From Lachnospiraceae bacterium (GTDB taxonomy: Bacteria > Bacillota > Clostridia > Lachnospirales > Lachnospiraceae), in contig JAFPWO010000013.1 of assembly GCA_017394885.1 (NCBI GenBank), forward strand, positions 62,001 through 126,000: a stretch of DNA of 64,000 bases. Direction: 5' to 3'. The position numbers and the translations under genes were made by a program. Within the stretch, counting starts at the first letter, position 1, and each line of letters starts with the position of its first letter. Positions 1 to 7,962 of this stretch are shown in pieces. The notes below the pieces were generated by a model. That model saw nothing but the letters and a program-made list of their open reading frames with translations, was not told where the DNA came from and did not search any database.

Positions 1-174
1 GCGGTGCGCCGCGATCATCGGAAGCGCGTCTTTTTCCTTGATGAAGGGATTCTTCTCCATGACCTTTTTCGGAGGGATCAGATTGATCGTCAGAAGGAAC
101 AGTCCCAGTACCAGGACGATGCCCAGAAAGATTTTCCCGCCTTTTTTCTTTTTCTTCCTTGATTTTTTCTCCAT
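1..174 (-). CDS. Membrane-anchored glycerophosphodiester phosphodiesterase-like protein, 5' part only
   Basis: Only the first 58 codons lie in the window; the gene runs off its left edge. A lysine-rich start (MEKKSRKKKKK) is followed by one hydrophobic segment at about residues 16-32, and the visible part ends in MIAAHR, which matches the start of the catalytic barrel of GDPD enzymes, where an AHRG motif carries an active-site His and Arg. The ATG at 174 is chosen because AGGAGG lies 6 nt upstream; another ATG at 180 touches that ribosome site and is unlikely. The call rests on one short motif, so the family is probable rather than certain. Confidence 0.6.
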   Translation of the reverse strand, partial: MEKKSRKKKKKGGKIFLGIVLVLGLFLLTINLIPPKKVMEKNPFIKEKDALPMIAAHR

Positions 175-345
175 CTTCATCCTCCTCCCTGCCCGGCACG
201 CTGCCCTTTTCATCGCTTCTTTTTTGTATCATAGCATATTCTTTTTCAAATCAGAACAGGTTTCTGCAGGGAAAAACGGAAAGAGCTTGTTCTTATCCCG
301 GGAAAATGATAGAAATAGAGAAGCTGGGATCAAGGAGGAAGCGGC

Positions 346-1530
346 ATGAAACGGCCGGAGAATTATAACCGTACAATCTATGCGAGCTACGTCGGCTATA
401 TCACGCAGGCCATTGTGAATAACTTTGCGCCGCTGCTGTTTCTGACTTTCTCCCGGGAGTTTGACCTCACGCTGGACCGGATCGCGCTGATCACCACCGT
501 TAATTTCGGCGTACAGCTCCTGGTCGATCTGATCTCTGCCCGGCTGGCGGACCGGATCGGCTACCGGGTCTGCATCATAGCCGCCCATATCTTTTCGGCC
601 GCCGGCCTTGTCGGGCTGGCGCTCCTGCTGGATCGTTTCGCAGATCCTTATACCGGCATTCTGCTCTCGGTCGTACTGTATGCCGTCGGCGGCGGGCTCA
701 TTGAGGTACTGATCAGCCCGATCGTGGAAGCCTGTCCCACCGAGAAGAAAGAGGCGGCCATGAGCCTGCTGCACTCTTTCTACTGCTGGGGCCATGTCGG
801 CGTCGTGATCCTTTCCACCCTCTTTTTCCGCCTTGCCGGAATCGGAAACTGGCGGATCCTGGCCGTCCTGTGGGCGCTTGTCCCGGCGCTCAACAGCTTC
901 TTCTTTGCCGCCGTCCCGCTCTACCCCATCGTGAGCGATGCGGAGCCCATGTCCATCCGGGCCCTGTTCAGAGAGAAGGTGTTCTGGCTCTTCATGATCA
1001 TCATGATCTGCGCCGGGGCCTCGGAACAGGCCATGAGCCAGTGGGCTTCCGCCTTCGCGGAGGCCGGGCTCGGGATCTCCAAGACGTTGGGCGATCTGGC
1101 CGGCCCCTGCGCCTTTGCCGTGCTCATGGGTACGGCCCGCGCGCTTTACGGCAAGTACGGCGACCGTCTCCCCTTAAAAAAAGCCATGATGCTCAGCGCT
1201 TTGCTTTGCATCATGACTTATCTGATGGCTTCTCTTTCTCACAACCCTGTCCTGGGGCTGGCCGGATGTGCGGTCTGCGGTTTCTCCGTGGGCATCTTCT
1301 GGCCGGGCACCTTCAGCCTGGCCGCGAAGCGCCTGCCCGCCGGCGGCACCGCGCTCTTTGCCTTTATGGCGCTGGCCGGGGATGTCGGCTGCTCGGGCGG
1401 GCCGACCCTGGTCGGCTTTGTCGCCAGCAGCTTTCAGGGTGAACTGAAGCATGGTCTGCTGGCCGCCATCGTCTTTCCCGTCCTGATCCTGCTCGGGATC
1501 GGCCGCATCCGTCAGGAAAGAAAATCATAA
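346..1530 (+). CDS. MFS transporter
   Basis: A 394-residue, strongly hydrophobic protein with about twelve membrane segments. The loop after the second segment reads DLISARLADRIGYR (about residues 64-77), an acceptable copy of the MFS motif A, so this is a secondary carrier of the major facilitator superfamily in the cytoplasmic membrane. The ATG follows AAGGAGG at good spacing. It stands alone on the plus strand and converges with the DUF1667 gene, whose stop is 3 nt away, so it is not part of the neighbouring carbohydrate operon. Nothing in the sequence defines the substrate. Confidence 0.85.
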   Translation: MKRPENYNRTIYASYVGYITQAIVNNFAPLLFLTFSREFDLTLDRIALITTVNFGVQLLVDLISARLADRIGYRVCIIAAHIFSAAGLVGLALLLDRFADPYTGILLSVVLYAVGGGLIEVLISPIVEACPTEKKEAAMSLLHSFYCWGHVGVVILSTLFFRLAGIGNWRILAVLWALVPALNSFFFAAVPLYPIVSDAEPMSIRALFREKVFWLFMIIMICAGASEQAMSQWASAFAEAGLGISKTLGDLAGPCAFAVLMGTARALYGKYGDRLPLKKAMMLSALLCIMTYLMASLSHNPVLGLAGCAVCGFSVGIFWPGTFSLAAKRLPAGGTALFAFMALAGDVGCSGGPTLVGFVASSFQGELKHGLLAAIVFPVLILLGIGRIRQERKS

Positions 1531-1533
1531 AAA

Positions 1534-1887
1534 TCAAAGGACATTTCTTGTTGCGACGACAGAGATTCCCAGTCCACAGAGATCCTCTACAACAACATCG
1601 CCCTCATGCACCGGCGCACTCGGGTGCGTAGCGTAGATCTGGTTCAGGCAGGAAAAAATCAGCTTTTTCGGTACCGGCGCCTGGGTTTTCACGCTAAGCG
1701 GCTCCTCGCGGTCAGCCAGCTTCATGAGGCAGGTGATGGTCCTTCTGGGTTCCTTCATCTCCTGGATGCCGTAGATTTCTCCCCGCTTGCAGGTATTGCC
1801 GGTAACGGACGGTTCGCCGCCTTCCTCCCAGGTAACGGTCAGATGGCAGCCCATGGGACAATTGATGCAGATCAGTTCTTTCTTCAT
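1534..1887 (-). CDS. DUF1667 small cysteine-rich protein
   Basis: A 117-residue protein starting MKKELICINCPMGC, with cysteines at 7, 10 and 14 and a fourth near residue 34 (GNTCKRG). This is the pattern of the DUF1667 family, which is usually encoded just after GlpA-like and NAD(FAD)-linked flavoproteins in Firmicutes and is thought to be an Fe-S or zinc subunit that takes the place of GlpC. The start at 1887 overlaps the stop of the upstream flavoprotein gene in an ATGA junction, so the two are translationally coupled. It is the last gene of the operon that begins with the cupin at 7268. The role as a redox subunit is inferred from the family context. Confidence 0.85.
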   Translation of the reverse strand: MKKELICINCPMGCHLTVTWEEGGEPSVTGNTCKRGEIYGIQEMKEPRRTITCLMKLADREEPLSVKTQAPVPKKLIFSCLNQIYATHPSAPVHEGDVVVEDLCGLGISVVATRNVL

Positions 1888-3161
1888 TCCTGTACCCCCT
1901 GGCCGACCGGGCGGATCTCCACGCGGAGCGCCTGCGCGTTTTTCAGTTTCGCCGCATCCACGCTCATCGTGCACATCTCGCCGGGTGTGAAGATCAGTTC
2001 CCGCTTCGCCGCGATCTTTTCGTCGCCGGATAAAAGCACCGCCTCCGATCCGGTATAGCGTCCGCGCGGGCGGAAACGGAATTCGATCTTTCCTTCCGCG
2101 GCCGAGAGGTCCACATACTGCGGGACCAGCGCGCCGACGCCCGGGCCTTCTTTCACTTCAATGCAGCGGTCAAAACCGCCCTGCCGCGCCGCGCCTTTTA
2201 AGTATCTGGCCGCGTTCCGGCCGGCAGCTTCTCCCTCCATGCTTACATAATCCACCAGATCGTGCACATGCAGGACGTTGCCGCAGGCAAAGACCCCGTC
2301 GATCGAGGTCTGCAGGTTCTGGTCCACGACCGCACCCTGCGTCGAACGGGACATGCGGATCCCGGCTGAGCGGCTCAGCTCATTCTCCGGGATCAGGCCC
2401 GCGGAGATCATCAGCGTATCGCAGGAGATCTCCCGCTCCGTTCCCGGAACAGGCTTCCGGTTCTCATCGACCTTTGCCACGACCACCCCGGTCACCCGGC
2501 TGCGGCCTTTGATCTCGATGACCGTGCTGGAAAGGCTGAGCGGGATATTGTAGTCGTTCAGGCACTGGACGATATTCCGCGTCAGGCCGCTCGAAAACGG
2601 CATCAGTTCCACGACTTCCTTGACTTTGATGCCTTCCAGCACCAGCTGCCTCGCCATGATCAGGCCGATATCGCCGGAGCCGAGGATGACGGCTTCCTTT
2701 CCGGGGAGATATCCCTGCAGGTTCAGATATTTCTGCGCCGCCCCGGCGGTAATGACGCCGGCCGGACGCGTCCCGGGGATCATCAGGGCGCCGCGGCTTC
2801 TTTCCCGGCAGCCCATCGCCAGAACGATGGCCTTCGCCTGGATCCGGAGCAGCCCGGTCTCGGGACTGACGACCGTAACGATGCGGTCCGCGGACGCCGA
2901 GATCGCAAACGCGTGCAGCAGGCAGGGAATATTCTTTTTCTCCACCTCTTCGATGCTGCGTCTCGCGTATTCCGGCCCGGTCAATTCTTCTTTATAGCGA
3001 TGCAGGCCGAAGCCATTGTGAATGCACTGGTGAAGGATGCCGCCCAGATAATCGGAGCGTTCCACGATCAGGATATCCCGAATGCCTTCGTCATAGGCGG
3101 CCGCTGCCGCGGCAAGCCCTGCACTGCCTCCGCCGATGATGAGCAAATCCACATTTTTCAT
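1884..3161 (-). CDS. NAD(FAD)-dependent dehydrogenase, GlpB-like position
   Basis: A 425-residue flavoprotein of the pyridine-nucleotide-disulfide oxidoreductase fold. The N terminus has the FAD-binding Rossmann motif LLIIGGGSAGLAAA (about residues 6-19), and a second dinucleotide motif (VILGSGDIG) at about residue 160 should bind NAD(H). Its start overlaps the stop of the GlpA-like gene and its stop overlaps DUF1667, both as ATGA junctions. In related operons the three proteins are treated as an anaerobic dehydrogenase complex that passes electrons from a polyol phosphate to NAD or quinone. Which electron acceptor is used here cannot be read from the sequence. Confidence 0.85.
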   Translation of the reverse strand: MKNVDLLIIGGGSAGLAAAAAAYDEGIRDILIVERSDYLGGILHQCIHNGFGLHRYKEELTGPEYARRSIEEVEKKNIPCLLHAFAISASADRIVTVVSPETGLLRIQAKAIVLAMGCRERSRGALMIPGTRPAGVITAGAAQKYLNLQGYLPGKEAVILGSGDIGLIMARQLVLEGIKVKEVVELMPFSSGLTRNIVQCLNDYNIPLSLSSTVIEIKGRSRVTGVVVAKVDENRKPVPGTEREISCDTLMISAGLIPENELSRSAGIRMSRSTQGAVVDQNLQTSIDGVFACGNVLHVHDLVDYVSMEGEAAGRNAARYLKGAARQGGFDRCIEVKEGPGVGALVPQYVDLSAAEGKIEFRFRPRGRYTGSEAVLLSGDEKIAAKRELIFTPGEMCTMSVDAAKLKNAQALRVEIRPVGQGVQE

Positions 3162-4666
3162 GCTTTCTCCTCCTCATCCGCTTCCGGAAAACTGTGTTCA
3201 CAGCAGCTGCCTGTCAGGATAAAGGACTCGCCCCCGCTCTGCGTGACCTCGAGCGGCGTCAGGCCGAGCTCCTCACAGAGGATCTCCACGACGCGGCTCT
3301 GACAGAATCCGCCCTGGCAGCGGCCCATGCCGGCCCGCGTACGCATCTTGACCGCACTCACGGTCCGTGCCCCGACCGGGCGGCGGATCGCGTCGCGGAT
3401 CTCCGCTTCGGTCACCTGTTCGCAGCGGCACACGATCCGGGCGTAGTCGCTGTTTTTCGCGATGGCGCGGCTCTTTTCCTCATCCGTCATGGTACGGAAG
3501 GTCGGAAGGACTTCTCGTCCCGGTTTATAATCCGCTTTTTTCTTCGCGGAGAGTCTTTCGGCGATCAGTTTGCCCAGGTGTTCCCCGATGGCCGGTCCGG
3601 CTGTCAGTCCCGGCGATTCGATCCCGGCCGCGTTGAAAAAATTCGCTGCGTCCGGCGCCTCGCCGATGATGAAATCATCTCGGTCCGGATGCGGGCGCAG
3701 GCCGCCGTAGGCCGTGATCACGCCTGAGACCGGAAACTCCGGATAGACCGCGCTGATCGGCAGATGCTTCCAGAAGGTCTTGAAATAATCCACGATGCGG
3801 TCGATGCTGCGCCTGGTCGTCGCGACGTCGTCCGGATCCGTATAATCCTCCGCATCGGTGCCGAGGATGACGGTACCGTCCACCGAGGGCATGATGCCCA
3901 TACCTTTGGTGTGGCCGCCGGAAGCCAGCTTCGTGGGCGTCTGCGTGATGGTCGTATCCACCCAGGGGATGAACTCCCGGTCCATCACGAGATGGCTGCC
4001 GAAGCGCGGAACGATTTTGAAACGGTCTTCGGAAACCTGATTGTTGAAGACGTCCGCGCAGGTCCCCGCGCAGTTGACCACGACGCGGGTATCAAAGACC
4101 TTCCCGTCTTTTGCGGTGACGCGCCAGAAATCCTCCACGCGTTCGACCTTCTCCGCTTCGCAGTTCAGGAAGAACTCCACCCCGTTGCGGGCGGCGTTCT
4201 CGCACATCGCGATCACGAGCGTATACGGGCAGACCATGCCGCCCGAGGGGCAAAAGAGCGCGCCGACCACGCCTTTTCCCATATCCGGCCAGCGCTCAAG
4301 CAGCGCCGGACGGTCCAGGACCAGGGTCTCGACCTCGTTGCGCAGGCCGCACTCATGCAGCCGGCGTACCTCTTCCATCTCTTCTTCATTCGTCGCAATG
4401 ACCATGGTCCCGCTGCGTTCGAACGGGACCTTCAGTTCGGCGCACAGATCGTCAAACATGCGGTTGCCCAGCACGTTGAAGATCGCCTTATTCGTGCCCG
4501 GATCCGGGTCGTACCCGCCGTGCACCATCGCGGAGTTCCCGCGGCTCGCCCCATAGCAGACGTCGCTCCCCTTTTCCAGCACCGCTATGGAAAGGTCATA
4601 GCGGGCCAGGGCACGGGCTGTTGCGGCGCCGCAGACACCGCTGCCGATAATCAATACATCCCACAT
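3158..4666 (-). CDS. GlpA-like FAD-dependent glycerol-3-phosphate dehydrogenase family protein with BFD [2Fe-2S] domain
   Basis: A 502-residue protein with an N-terminal DAO/GlpA FAD domain (VLIIGSGVCGAA at residues 4-15, then SRGNSAMVHGGYD) and a C-terminal BFD-like [2Fe-2S] domain. The latter has two cysteines in CRCEQVTEAEI near residue 410 and two more in GRCQGGFC near 445. This architecture is known for the anaerobic glycerol-3-phosphate dehydrogenase family. The partner kinase is of xylulokinase type rather than GlpK, and no glycerol facilitator is present, so the substrate may be a different phosphorylated polyol or ketose. Operon position is third from the end. Confidence 0.85.
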   Translation of the reverse strand: MWDVLIIGSGVCGAATARALARYDLSIAVLEKGSDVCYGASRGNSAMVHGGYDPDPGTNKAIFNVLGNRMFDDLCAELKVPFERSGTMVIATNEEEMEEVRRLHECGLRNEVETLVLDRPALLERWPDMGKGVVGALFCPSGGMVCPYTLVIAMCENAARNGVEFFLNCEAEKVERVEDFWRVTAKDGKVFDTRVVVNCAGTCADVFNNQVSEDRFKIVPRFGSHLVMDREFIPWVDTTITQTPTKLASGGHTKGMGIMPSVDGTVILGTDAEDYTDPDDVATTRRSIDRIVDYFKTFWKHLPISAVYPEFPVSGVITAYGGLRPHPDRDDFIIGEAPDAANFFNAAGIESPGLTAGPAIGEHLGKLIAERLSAKKKADYKPGREVLPTFRTMTDEEKSRAIAKNSDYARIVCRCEQVTEAEIRDAIRRPVGARTVSAVKMRTRAGMGRCQGGFCQSRVVEILCEELGLTPLEVTQSGGESFILTGSCCEHSFPEADEEEKA

Positions 4667-4699
4667 TCTTTTTTCACCATGTTTATGCGCCGCGCCGGC

Positions 4700-5374
4700 T
4701 CATAAATTGTTCATGTAGTCGCTGACTGCCTGCAGATTGGTTCTGAAATCTCCGTCGGGAACAAATTTCTTATCAAACAGCGCGCTGCCCATCGTGAAGC
4801 CCCAGGGATGGATCTCCTCCATGGTATCGATGCGGGCAAAGCTGTTGATGCTGCCGGCGATGCAGACCTTCGCGTCCACGTTCCGGCAGAAATACCGGGC
4901 CAGACCTTCTCCGTCCACCACATGGCGGTAGGCCAGCAGGTCGAACGCGCCGATGCCGGCTTCCATAAGGTTCTTCGCGTTTTCCACGATGCTCTCGAAG
5001 CTGCCCTCCAGAATGCTGGGGCTGCCGGAGACTTCGCCGACGAAGGGGGAATACTCCATATTGTTTTCTTTCAGATATTCGTGAACGGCGGGATAATAGA
5101 TCGTTCCCATCAGGACGTCGAAGCCCGCTTCGACCGCGGTGTGCGCGGCTTCCATGCAGGATTCTTCATCATAGGTGACCACTTCCAGATAGGTCGTCTT
5201 GCCAGCCGCCTTCATCGCGTCCACCAGCTGCTTCATCTCATCCTTCGGAAGGCCCACGTTCTTAAAGCCCCAGTTCTGCACCGGCAGATCCTTGCAGGAA
5301 TCAAACACTTCGTAAGCATTCCGTACCGTAACATCATTGTAAGTCAACATTACTACCAGCTGAACATCCGTCAT
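4700..5374 (-). CDS. TIM-barrel protein of unknown reaction in the kinase/dehydrogenase operon
   Basis: A 224-residue soluble protein with alternating beta strands and helices typical of a TIM barrel. Near the C terminus AKVCIAGSINSF followed by FTMGSALF resembles the phosphate-binding turns of HisA/TrpC-type and aldolase barrels, which fits a sugar-phosphate substrate. The ATG at 5374 is chosen because AAGGAG lies just upstream; a longer frame to 5446 would overlap the kinase gene and lacks a ribosome site. It lies between a sugar kinase and a GlpA-like dehydrogenase, so an isomerase, epimerase or aldolase acting on the phosphorylated sugar is plausible. I do not recognise the exact family. 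Confidence 0.7.
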   Translation of the reverse strand: MTDVQLVVMLTYNDVTVRNAYEVFDSCKDLPVQNWGFKNVGLPKDEMKQLVDAMKAAGKTTYLEVVTYDEESCMEAAHTAVEAGFDVLMGTIYYPAVHEYLKENNMEYSPFVGEVSGSPSILEGSFESIVENAKNLMEAGIGAFDLLAYRHVVDGEGLARYFCRNVDAKVCIAGSINSFARIDTMEEIHPWGFTMGSALFDKKFVPDGDFRTNLQAVSDYMNNL

Positions 5375-5411
5375 CGTTTTTTCTCCTTTATTCGTAAATA
5401 GGTTTTTGTGA

Positions 5412-6923
5412 TCAGTCCATTTCAAAGACCGGGCAGAGCGCTTCATAGAGGCTCACGTATTTTTCAAACTGTTCTTCGTACATCGCATGATTCTTTTCGT
5501 CCGGGATATAGCGCGCCGTGATCTTGACCATATGGTCCACGGCGTCCTCGATATCCTTGTACAGCCCGCAGCCGCTTCCGGCCACGACCGCTGCACCGAG
5601 GCATCCCGCATCGGGAGTGGAGGTCTGGCAGATCACCTTGCCGGTGATATCCGCCTTGATCTGGTTCCACAGCGGGCTGACCGACCCGCCGCCGAGCACG
5701 CGGATCTCATCGAATTCAAAGCCCATGCGTTCCAGCGTCTTCAGGTTCCGCTTCACGATATAGGCCACCGCTTCCATGATCGCGCGGGCAAAGTGCGCGC
5801 GGGTATGCTTCATCGTGATCCCGTAAAAGACGCCCTTCGCCTTCGGATTGGCTTCCGGCGCCATGGCGCCCTGCAGATGCGGGAGCATGATCAGGCCGTC
5901 CGATCCCGGCGGGACCTGTGCGGCTTCCTTATCGATCAGCTGGAAGGGGCTGGCGCCCATACATTCCGCTACGTCGATCTCCTGCTGGCAGAAATTGTCC
6001 TTATACCATTTCAGCACCATGCCGCCGCTGGTAAAGGTATGCGCCATATAGGTCTTCGGCATGCCGTGATAGTGGCAGGGCATCTGCTTCATTTCGTCCA
6101 TGAAGATCTCGTCCACCGTCGCGCAGATCCCGAGCGCCGCGCCGGTGCATTCGGAGAAGCAGCCCGGACGGATATTCCCGGCACCGATCGCGCCGGCCGC
6201 CTGATCCAGGACGCCCATGCAGACGACGGTCTTCGGCGACAGTCCCAGTTCCTCTGCGATATCCGTCAGCAGCTCGCCCACGGGCTCGCCGGAACGCCGG
6301 ATCTCGGGAAGCTGCCGCTCGGTGATCCCGATCGCTTCAAGCATTTCCGGCCACCATTTTTCCGTGCGGATATCCCAGTACCCGGTCGAGCAGATCAGGG
6401 AGGCTTCGCAGGTGAATTTGCCTGTCATGCGCCAGATAAAATAATCCTCGATCAGCAGGACCTTGTCGATTGCGGCGAATCGTTCCGGCTCGTGGCGGCG
6501 GATCCAGAGCACCTTCGCGGCCGGCCAGGTCGGCACGACGCTGACCTGTCCCGTATGCTCATAGAACTGCGGGAACTTTTCGTCCAGCTCCTGTGCTTCG
6601 TCCTGTGCGCGGTTGTCCATCCAGACGATGGCATTGCCAAGCTCGCGGCCGTCCTTATCCAGCAGCAGGATCGTTTCGCCCTGCGCGGAGATGCCCATGC
6701 AGACGATATCCTCCGGCGAGACGCCGCTCTCCGTAAGGACTTTCTTCACCCCGGCCTTGAAGTTCTCCCAGTAGGTCTCCGCCGGGAGCTCCACGGAGAG
6801 CACGTCCGGCGTCAAAAGCCGGTATTCCATGGTCGCAGAAGCACACATGGCGCCTTCCGCGTCGATCAGCGCGACCTTGATCGCGGTCGTCCCCAGGTCA
6901 AAAGCCAAAATATATTTTCCCAT
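5412..6923 (-). CDS. FGGY-family carbohydrate kinase (xylulokinase type)
   Basis: A 503-residue kinase with the two actin-like halves of the FGGY family. The N-terminal phosphate loop is AFDLGTTAIKVALID (residues 6-20), the sugar-side motif IVWMDNRAQDEA is like that of xylulokinases, and the C-terminal nucleotide motif is RVLGGGSVSPLWNQI. Length is normal for the family. It should phosphorylate a pentose, ketose or polyol before the downstream TIM-barrel protein and dehydrogenase act. The WMDNRA signature argues against a true glycerol kinase. The substrate is unassigned. Confidence 0.88.
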   Translation of the reverse strand: MGKYILAFDLGTTAIKVALIDAEGAMCASATMEYRLLTPDVLSVELPAETYWENFKAGVKKVLTESGVSPEDIVCMGISAQGETILLLDKDGRELGNAIVWMDNRAQDEAQELDEKFPQFYEHTGQVSVVPTWPAAKVLWIRRHEPERFAAIDKVLLIEDYFIWRMTGKFTCEASLICSTGYWDIRTEKWWPEMLEAIGITERQLPEIRRSGEPVGELLTDIAEELGLSPKTVVCMGVLDQAAGAIGAGNIRPGCFSECTGAALGICATVDEIFMDEMKQMPCHYHGMPKTYMAHTFTSGGMVLKWYKDNFCQQEIDVAECMGASPFQLIDKEAAQVPPGSDGLIMLPHLQGAMAPEANPKAKGVFYGITMKHTRAHFARAIMEAVAYIVKRNLKTLERMGFEFDEIRVLGGGSVSPLWNQIKADITGKVICQTSTPDAGCLGAAVVAGSGCGLYKDIEDAVDHMVKITARYIPDEKNHAMYEEQFEKYVSLYEALCPVFEMD

Positions 6924-6932
6924 GCTTCCTCC

Positions 6933-7268
6933 TCAGATCTCGCTCGGCGCCTTGCTCCAGCTGATCACGGCGGTCTCCTCACCGATATTGACCAGCGTGT
7001 GGGTCACGCCTTCCGGCATGAGGATCGCATCCTGCTCAAACAGTTCAAAGATTTTGTTTTCCTTTTCGCAAAGCAGCAGAACATGCCCTTTCACGACGAA
7101 AAAGACCTCATGGGAATCCGGGTGTCCGAGATCGATGTCCCCGCGCTGCCCGGGCAGAAGCGTTGACGTTCCGAATGTGATCTTCGGCGTGACGATATAC
7201 TCCCGGCAGACTTCCGGTCCTTCGAGAGACAGTTTTGCATCGTTTTTGCGCACTAATTGAATGTCCAT
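6933..7268 (-). CDS. Small single-domain cupin
   Basis: A 111-residue beta-barrel protein with a cupin core: GDIDLGHPDSHEVFFVVKG supplies His and Glu positions of motif 1, and LMPEGVTHTLVNIG gives the His of motif 2. It is the first gene of the six-gene carbohydrate operon, 9 nt before the FGGY kinase. Small cupins in such operons act as sugar-phosphate isomerases (for example lyxose isomerase relatives) or as mutarotases, and this is the likeliest role. A GGGAGG ribosome site precedes the ATG at 7268. Confidence 0.75.
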   Translation of the reverse strand: MDIQLVRKNDAKLSLEGPEVCREYIVTPKITFGTSTLLPGQRGDIDLGHPDSHEVFFVVKGHVLLLCEKENKIFELFEQDAILMPEGVTHTLVNIGEETAVISWSKAPSEI

Positions 7269-7315
7269 TTGTCCTCCCTTATTTCATAAAAAACAAAGTC
7301 CGGTAACAAAGTTAG

Positions 7316-7343
7316 TTTATACCAGGCGCGTGATTTTTGTCAA
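7316..7343 (-). promoter_or_regulatory. Sigma-A promoter of the cupin/FGGY/GlpA operon
   Basis: On the minus strand TTGACA (7338-7343) is followed after 16 bp by TATAAA (7316-7321), about 50 nt before the cupin start. Upstream of it a direct repeat ATCGGT-GAT-ATCGGT (about 7365-7381) could bind a regulator. No regulator gene is next to the operon in this window. Confidence 0.8.
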
Positions 7344-7412
7344 ACAAAACATCGCGATTATTCTGCTACCGATATCACCGATTCTGCAGTATTTATCAAT
7401 TGTTTATAATAT

Positions 7413-7440
7413 AAAAACCGGGGAGCCAACAGCTCCCCGG
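7413..7440 (-). terminator. Intrinsic terminator after the lipoprotein gene
   Basis: Minus-strand stem CCGGGGAGC/GCTCCCCGG with a 5-nt loop is followed by TTTTTATATT. It ends transcription of the lipoprotein gene at 7463. Confidence 0.85.
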
Positions 7441-7462
7441 CCCTTCATTTTTCTTTTTTCGG

Positions 7463-7858
7463 TCAGTGTGCGGATCCCAGTCCTTCCACGATAAAGGTCT
7501 TGCTGTTTTCTTTGATCCGGATGCCGGCATTTTTCGCCAGTTCCTTGTCATAAGAGGCGGTTATGGTCACTTTATCGCCGTTCTTCAGGTTCTTGTTGGG
7601 GCTGACCGTGATGACCATCGAGGTTTCAAAGCGGACGAGCTGCTTCAGATTGAATTCATCCGACTTGACTCCGTCGCGCACCGCTTCTTCAAAACCGATG
7701 AAGTCAAAATCTCCGCGCGCTTTTCCTGTTCCTTCCGTCCCGCTGTACAGCGCGTTCATGTACTCTGTGAGGTCAATGCCTGCGGTCTTTTTCCCGCAGC
7801 CGGTAAGCAGAGACAGACAGGCGGCCAATACCAGGATCGATACGATAACTTTCTTCAT
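7463..7858 (-). CDS. Small lipoprotein of unknown function
   Basis: A 131-residue protein with a lipoprotein signal: MKKVIVSILVLAACLSLLTGC, with the lipobox LTGC and lipid-modified Cys21. The remainder is a compact soluble domain; the segment NKNLKNGDKVTITASYDKELAKNAGI resembles the small calycin or beta-sandwich repeats found in Clostridial DUF4352/DUF5105-like lipoproteins, but I cannot name the family. The ATG at 7858 follows AAAAGGAG. It comes right after the fused sigma factor gene and could be a target or partner of it. Confidence 0.75.
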   Translation of the reverse strand: MKKVIVSILVLAACLSLLTGCGKKTAGIDLTEYMNALYSGTEGTGKARGDFDFIGFEEAVRDGVKSDEFNLKQLVRFETSMVITVSPNKNLKNGDKVTITASYDKELAKNAGIRIKENSKTFIVEGLGSAH

Positions 7859-7936
7859 GGTGAGCTTCTCCTTTTCGGGTGTTTTTTTGTTTTTACACCC
7901 TTTAGACGGAATCTCCCGCCAACAGGATTTATGGTT

Positions 7937-7962
7937 TAAAAACTTTTTCAAAAAAGTTTTAA
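7937..7962 (-). terminator. Possible A/T-only hairpin at the end of the sigma factor gene
   Basis: Perfect inverted repeat AAAACTTTTT/AAAAAGTTTT overlapping the sigma gene stop and followed by T residues. The stem has almost no G:C pairs, so termination would be weak. Confidence 0.45.

Noticed and set aside
5487-7166. A 559-residue open frame on the plus strand
   Set aside because: It lies antisense to the FGGY kinase and cupin genes, has no ribosome site and reads as arginine/histidine-rich shadow sequence of G+C-rich codons.
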